Positions 63,401-64,000 of a stretch of 64,000 nt of DNA are shown here, one piece after another. This stretch comes from Mytilus californianus (lineage: Eukaryota > Mollusca > Bivalvia > Mytilida > Mytilidae). Under the pieces are notes generated by a model that searched no databases, was not told the origin of the DNA, and saw only the letters and a program-made list of their open reading frames with translations. The position numbers and the translations under genes were made by a program. Numbering within the stretch: position 1 is the stretch's first letter; every line of letters begins with the position of its first letter. Location: positions 63,084,058 through 63,148,057 of the forward strand of contig NW_026262668.1 in the NCBI RefSeq assembly GCF_021869535.1, in the 5' to 3' direction.

Positions 63401-64000
63401 TTGATTAAATATTATTTAATAAGTAATTTCAAGTAATTAAACTATTGTCTGGTTTTGAGATATTTATAACATATATTCTGCTATTTTTATTTTCAGAAAG
63501 AAGTATGTAAATTATGTGTTGATTTTTATGGATGTATGATAACACGTGTATTTGATTGGCGTTATTTAGATTCTCTTGAAAATTTGTGACATCATGAAAA
63601 GAAGTCTGATATGAAAATTTTCAACAAAAAAGACATATTTCCTTTCTAGTCATTGTTTAAGCTTTGATTCATTGTGATAATGGCTAAGAAATCCTTAATT
63701 GAAATACAAGTTAGAAATAAGGGCCATAGCCCAGCCATATCAAACCTTCTCATTTGTCACAACTTTTACAATAAACATTTAAATAAAAATCTATGAACAA
63801 ATACAAAAGTTTCCAATTGAAAACAATGTTGATATTGTTGGAAAAGGTTAGAATGATATAGAATTTTAGTTCTTTTTGTTTCTTATTCTAGAATTACCCA
63901 AAACTACTGTAAGAATTTAAGATTTAAGAGAAATATGAACATTTTTCTATAATTTGATAATTTTATTTGTATTTTTCCTGCAGAAAGAATAACTGTAACA
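33382..64000 (+). CDS. SCAI: SCAI (suppressor of cancer cell invasion), 5' part, 13 exons visible
   Basis: SCAI is a nuclear cofactor. In vertebrates it binds MRTF-A/SRF to repress transcription of motility genes, and it also acts in double-strand break repair with 53BP1. Exons join in phase to 438 residues; human SCAI has about 606, so roughly 170 C-terminal residues lie beyond the edge. Conserved blocks are LLEKSKQLFNGLRDLPQYG, WQSYFGRTFDVYTKLWKFQQ, YGLKRWQIGEVASKIGQLYY, VKKLRFYARFIVVCLLLKRM, VKFSELTLDMFRVLQTLERE, NPHKYLLYKPTYSQ and CLHPGDLYPYTRKPLFLIVD. The start ATG precedes a divergent 19-residue leader and then the conserved NEFCHLLEKSKQ. Exons: 33382-33488, 38872-38967, 44623-44709, 50587-50685, 52344-52440, 52927-53025, 53978-54130, 54480-54605, 55063-55243, 56414-56510, 58795-58876, 61756-61828, 63984-64000+. 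Confidence 0.95.
33919..34936. mobile_element. Nested hAT-like element inside the 33.8-35.9 kb transposon
   Basis: The left CAGTGTTCCAGCTAGGA pairs with the right TAGCTAGAACACTG. Flanks share ATTTA, an imperfect 8-bp duplication. The ends carry GGGCAGG and CCGCCCTG motifs. No coding region found. Confidence 0.6.
35150..35600 (+). mobile_element. Tandem-cored element (family 6)
   Basis: A GTCTGTCTGTCCGTCCATCC tract is followed by two units of about 185 bp (CTCTATATCTTGAGAACCGT, GAGGGTGTGTCATAATGTAT, AGGTCAAGGTCA). The right end is GGCTCCCATCTCTGATATC. Nested in the 33.8-35.9 kb transposon. Confidence 0.65.
36207..37290 (-). mobile_element. Family 1 element E6 in SCAI intron 1
   Basis: Inverted relative to E1-E5. 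Plus strand starts ATACGACTGCAAAAATTTTT and ends GCTGCGCTCGGCAAAGCAAT then TTA, flanked by TT. The core matches E5 (160-bp unit, half palindrome, CATTTAAATACATC unit, G runs). The head lacks about 30 bp around the CCCCAACTGTTCAGGG motif. Antisense to SCAI. Confidence 0.85.
37291..38871. other. SCAI: SCAI intron 1, right part
   Basis: AT-rich intronic sequence with no recognised repeat or exon before exon 2. The remaining frames are chance openings. Confidence 0.5.
38872..38967 (+). CDS. SCAI: SCAI exon 2 (residues 36-68)
   Basis: A long T-run acceptor ending CAG leads to RDLPQYGHKQWQSYFGRTFD and VYTKLWKFQQQH, almost identical to the human segment. Donor GTAAGA. 96 nt, phase 2 in and out. Confidence 0.96.
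39232..39457. mobile_element. TA-type MITE in SCAI intron 2
   Basis: CTATGGATTCATTATAATTC at the left pairs with AATAGATGAATCCACAG at the right. Same family as the MITE at 14780. It lies directly against a reverse transcriptase remnant and may have inserted into it. Confidence 0.75.
39459..39770 (-). pseudogene. Second reverse transcriptase remnant
   Basis: The minus strand encodes NDDIFALNNPEYSNYTAEIY, CPFLDLNISVSL and YNKRDDFLFPKFSYF, homologous to the same order in the pseudogene at 30374-31375 (YLDDILALNN, CPFLDLD, YDKRDDFSFP). The catalytic Y.DD reads YNDD here and there is at least one stop, so it is dead. Confidence 0.75.
40550..40735 (+). mobile_element. Mussel-type LINE 3' tail
   Basis: GGCCCTTTATAGCTTGCCGT, CTCCCTGTTGAAGGCCGTAC, GAGAGTTGTCTCATTGGCAC and CATACCACATCGTCC form a conserved block that I associate with mussel LINE 3' ends. 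It is a fragment with no coding part. Confidence 0.6.
41392..41520 (+). mobile_element. hAT-like left end fragment
   Basis: CAGTGGCGGATCCAGAAATT is a terminal sequence typical of many animal hAT elements. It is followed by GGGGGTCCACTGAC and a G run. No matching right end was found nearby. Confidence 0.5.
42261..43066 (+). mobile_element. Family 7 element, copy 1 (SCAI intron 2)
   Basis: The head hairpin GTCGAGCCTTCGACTTTAGT / CGAAAAGCGAGAC is followed by a GGCGGCGGCG run and four units of about 180 bp (CACTCTGTGGTTAAAGTTTT, CCAAACTTGGACAGAAGCTT). The tail is GCAAGACACTAGGTTCTGCG / GAACCC. A second copy lies 7.3 kb downstream. Confidence 0.8.
43080..43580 (+). repeat. Tandem repeat of about 175 bp
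   Basis: About 2.5 units with CTGATGACAAAATGG, GGTCAAGTTTGATATTGA and CAATTACTTACGAA. Probably another tandem-cored element without clear ends. Confidence 0.55.
44394..44564. mobile_element. Degenerate TA-type MITE 58 bp before SCAI exon 3
   Basis: CTGTGGATTAAATATATTTT at the left, preceded by TA, faces GAAAATGAATCTACAG at the right. Shorter and more decayed than the other copies. Confidence 0.55.
44623..44709 (+). CDS. SCAI: SCAI exon 3 (residues 68-97)
   Basis: Encodes RQILDTKYGLKRWQIGEVAS and KIGQLYYHY. Acceptor GTTTTTCAG, donor GTGAGT. 87 nt. A small TA-type MITE ends 58 bp upstream of the exon. Confidence 0.96.
44710..46205. other. SCAI: SCAI intron 3, left part
   Basis: AT-rich sequence with no supported exon or repeat. 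A 116-codon minus-strand frame at 44637-44987 overlaps exon 3 and is a shadow. Confidence 0.5.
46206..46870 (+). repeat. 34-bp minisatellite, about 19 units
   Basis: Unit TGTTATGATTGTCAATGAGA plus CAAATTTCCACCAG, with very few substitutions (CAATGAG/CGATGAG/CAGTGAG, GTGTT/GTGAT) and two units near the right end with small insertions. The unit equals the end of the adjacent retroelement tail (ATGTGGTATGATTGTCAATG). Confidence 0.95.
46860..47250 (+). mobile_element. Retroelement end, copy 1
   Basis: AACAACTATAGGGCACTGTA, AACAATGAGCACAACTCATA, AAGGCCCCAGCATGACAAAA and CAACCACTGAATTACAGGGC match the block at 47495-47770 in order. The inverted orientation of such ends suggests the 3' part of a minus-strand LINE. 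No coding part remains. Confidence 0.65.
47495..47770 (+). mobile_element. Retroelement end, copy 2
   Basis: AGACGTGGCTTGATTGCCAA, TGAGACAACTCTCGACTAGA, AACAATGAGCAAATCCCATA and CAACCACTGAATTACAGGCT. It contains a single copy of the motif that is amplified at 46206-46870. It is followed directly by a family 8 element. Confidence 0.65.
47771..48988 (+). mobile_element. Family 8 element, copy 1 (SCAI intron 3)
   Basis: The head GTCGAGCCTGCGACTTTTGT / CGCAGAAAGCTCGACA can fold. About seven units of roughly 145 bp follow (TCTGACCTTGACCTCATTTT, TATAAGCAATAGGTCAACTA, GGAATGATTGTAAGGTGTAC). The tail is AAGAAGGCGAGACATTTCAG / CGTGTGCAC. Confidence 0.8.
49531..50400 (+). mobile_element. Family 7 element, copy 2 (SCAI intron 3)
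   Basis: Same head, core and tail as 42261-43066. The tail includes the perfect 16-bp palindrome GGGTTCCGCGGAACCC, which is mutated in copy 1. It ends 186 bp before exon 4. Confidence 0.85.
50587..50685 (+). CDS. SCAI: SCAI exon 4 (residues 97-130)
   Basis: Encodes YLRTSETNYLNEAFSFYSAI then RNRGYYSKANKEER. Acceptor TATTTCAG, donor GTTTGT. 99 nt, phase 2 in and out. A strong match to the conserved helical region of SCAI. Confidence 0.96.
51424..51592 (+). mobile_element. SINE-type fragment in SCAI intron 4
   Basis: CTCTCTAGCTTGCTCCACCA, AGTGCTTAAAGTGGTGTTAA and ACACCAATCAATCAAT share the central block and tail of molluscan SINEs; the block TCTAGC.TCC.CCA also occurs in the SINE at 4682. 5' truncated. 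Confidence 0.6.
52344..52440 (+). CDS. SCAI: SCAI exon 5 (residues 130-162)
   Basis: Encodes RSDLMVKKLRFYARFIVVCL and LLKRMKLVKDLVK. Acceptor TTTCTTACAG, donor GTATGT. 97 nt, bringing the reading frame to phase 0. Confidence 0.96.
52927..53025 (+). CDS. SCAI: SCAI exon 6 (residues 163-195)
   Basis: Encodes ELQAQIEDYTLTYEPEDQME then WTLVVGEINAFLE, matching ELSDEIEDYT...EDQVEWNLVLQEV of vertebrates. The acceptor is poor in pyrimidines (TTTTGTGAAG) but is the only one that gives the conserved junction and phase. Donor GTAATT. Confidence 0.9.
53211..53335 (+). repeat. Degenerate telomere-like (TTAGGG) tract in SCAI intron 6
   Basis: TAGGGTTAGGGTTCATTT, CTAGGTTAGGGTTAAGTTTT and AGGATTAGGGTTAGTGTTAG contain at least four exact TTAGGG hexamers among near matches over about 120 bp. 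The animal telomere unit is TTAGGG, so this is an interstitial tract, internal to a gene. Confidence 0.75.
53978..54130 (+). CDS. SCAI: SCAI exon 7 (residues 196-246)
   Basis: 51 codons from SDNLIDIHDVDPNYFLLSHR to VYLALQEIIIVGNTADQ. The centre is divergent, but SHRLTP and the ..L.E.IIVGN..Q end align with the vertebrate ITSNRL and ALIIGNCNNQ segments. Acceptor CTTTTTACAG, donor GTAAGA. Confidence 0.93.
54480..54605 (+). CDS. SCAI: SCAI exon 8 (residues 247-288)
   Basis: Encodes VKFSELTLDMFRVLQTLERE, nearly identical to human, followed by a variable linker ending ASPAPGRPPF. Acceptor TGGTTTCAG, donor GTAAGT. 126 nt, phase 0. Confidence 0.95.
54826..55032. mobile_element. 207-bp TA-flanked MITE in SCAI intron 8
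   Basis: CTGTAAATTCAGAAATTATT at the left is complementary to AATAATTTCTGAATTTACAG at the right, with TA on both sides. Interior boxes of GCGATT/TGCGAG type repeat. It ends 30 bp before exon 9, so it may supply part of the branch-point region. Confidence 0.9.
55063..55243 (+). CDS. SCAI: SCAI exon 9 (residues 289-349)
   Basis: Encodes a lysine-rich linker, then NPHKYLLYKPTYSQMNTFLA and SGFKELPPNGAMLLYLSADG, a conserved beta/helix region. Acceptor TTTCATTTCAG, donor GTAAGT. 181 nt, ending one base into a codon. A perfect TA-flanked MITE ends 30 bp before the exon. Confidence 0.95.
55450..56440 (+). repeat. SCAI: 59-bp minisatellite built from the SCAI exon 10 acceptor
   Basis: About 17 units of CTGCCTATGATTTAGGAGGT, GTTATATGTTTACATTACAT and GATACATTTTCCATTTCAG. 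Each spans the end of intron 9 and the first 27 or so bases of exon 10. The units start at 55468, 55524, 55583, 55642, 55701, 55760, 55824, 55883, 55942, 56001, 56060, 56119, 56178, 56237, 56296, 56355 and 56414 (the true exon). The acceptor triplet is CAG at units 2, 3, 14 and 17 only; the others read CGG, CTG, TGG or TTG. Confidence 0.96.
56414..56510 (+). CDS. SCAI: SCAI exon 10 (residues 349-381)
   Basis: Encodes AAYDLGGVICNSRKDADIIN and KNRRPGMLKESN, completing the split codon of exon 9. Acceptor TTTACATTTCAG, donor GTAAAT. The acceptor and first 27 or so bases are the last unit of a 59-bp minisatellite that fills intron 9. The true exon is recognised because only this unit continues into AACAGTAGAAAAGATG with an open frame. 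Confidence 0.94.
56655..58302 (+). mobile_element. Family 8 element, copy 2 (SCAI intron 10)
   Basis: Matches 47771-48988: GTAGAAGACCTGGATGCTTC near the left, units with GGTCAACTATAGTTGGTGTA and TTTTCATGGTTCATTGGTCA, and the tail AAGCAGGCAAGACATTTGAG / CATGTGCAC. The head hairpin is missing. A foreign block of about 450 bp sits inside at roughly 57130-57590. Confidence 0.75.
58795..58876 (+). CDS. SCAI: SCAI exon 11 (residues 381-408)
   Basis: Encodes CLHPGDLYPYTRKPLFLIVD then SDNSSAFQ, one of the most conserved SCAI segments. Acceptor TATTATTGCAG, donor GTATGT. 82 nt, ending in phase 0. Confidence 0.97.
59557..61486 (-). mobile_element. Family 1 element E7 in SCAI intron 11
   Basis: The inverted counterpart of E1, with the same modules in the same order: hairpin tail, short GTC run, 160-bp array, G/T runs, 35-bp array (60405-60650), 131-bp array (about five units) and head (GCGCCCAGCGGAGCATTTTA). 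Flanked by TT on the plus strand. Antisense to SCAI. It is shorter than E1, mainly by fewer array units. Confidence 0.9.
61756..61828 (+). CDS. SCAI: SCAI exon 12 (residues 409-433)
   Basis: Encodes NFPNLFGQPVVCFLSPEQVP then HAMQ, matching NFTNLFGQPLVCLLSP of human. Acceptor TTCTCATTCAG, donor GTAAAC. 73 nt, ending one base into a codon. Confidence 0.95.
61829..63080. other. SCAI: SCAI intron 12, left part
   Basis: AT-rich sequence with no exon or repeat that I can support. Confidence 0.5.
63085..63205. mobile_element. Half MITE related to 54826-55032
   Basis: CTGTGAATTCAGAAATTATT and GTGTGCATTTATTTTTATGA match the left part of the intron 8 MITE; the right TIR is not found. Confidence 0.55.
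63205..63306 (+). repeat. Direct duplication of about 54 bp
   Basis: TTAGAAATCATAAACTGTCA and CACTTTTTCACAATAATAAA occur twice in a row with one or two substitutions. Confidence 0.85.
63984..64000 (+). CDS. SCAI: SCAI exon 13, partial (residues 433-438)
   Basis: After a strong acceptor (TTTTTCCTGCAG) the last 17 bases encode ERITVT in the correct phase and are cut by the window edge. Too short to prove by similarity; the position and phase fit the next human exon, which leads to GSLFTLFL. Confidence 0.6.

Overview
The window is AT-rich, intron-rich animal DNA, almost certainly from a bivalve mollusc and probably a mussel (Mytilus-like). That assignment rests on the interspersed repeats: elements with tandem cores ending in GAC-type microsatellites and a terminal hairpin, LINE tails of a type I associate with mussels, and TA-flanked MITEs. 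It is inference, not a database result.

Two host genes are well supported, and they diverge head to head. (1) DHPS, deoxyhypusine synthase, is on the minus strand at 26778 to 9884. Eight coding exons join in phase into a complete 370-residue enzyme. (2) SCAI, suppressor of cancer cell invasion, is on the plus strand from 33382 to beyond the right edge. Thirteen coding exons are visible (residues 1-438); the last is cut by the window end and the C-terminal part lies outside. All exon phases agree in both genes. About 6.6 kb separates the two start codons. I see no functional link between the genes beyond position.

Layout: 1-2272 is unassigned sequence with a foldback and a 192-bp tandem duplication. 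2273-9319 holds two diverged copies of one 1.45-1.5 kb segment, each carrying a different transposon where the other copy has the empty site. 9884-26778 is DHPS, whose introns are mostly transposons. 26779-33381 is the repeat-filled space between the genes, with a LINE 3' fragment and a decayed reverse transcriptase. 33382-64000 is SCAI, with introns full of tandem-cored elements, MITEs, minisatellites and a short telomere-like tract.

The dominant repeat (family 1, copies E1-E7) has a shared head of about 170 bp, an exchangeable core of tandem arrays and palindromes, a GAC microsatellite and a terminal hairpin. It sits at A/A dinucleotides. It resembles the non-autonomous 'pearl'/HINE (Helentron-like) elements of bivalves. 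The most notable local finding is in SCAI: the 3' splice site and start of exon 10 have been amplified into a 59-bp minisatellite of about 17 copies, of which only four keep an AG acceptor. A second is DHPS exon 7, where a 2.6-kb family 1 element ends about 12 bp from the splice acceptor, so the element supplies most of the 3' intron signals.
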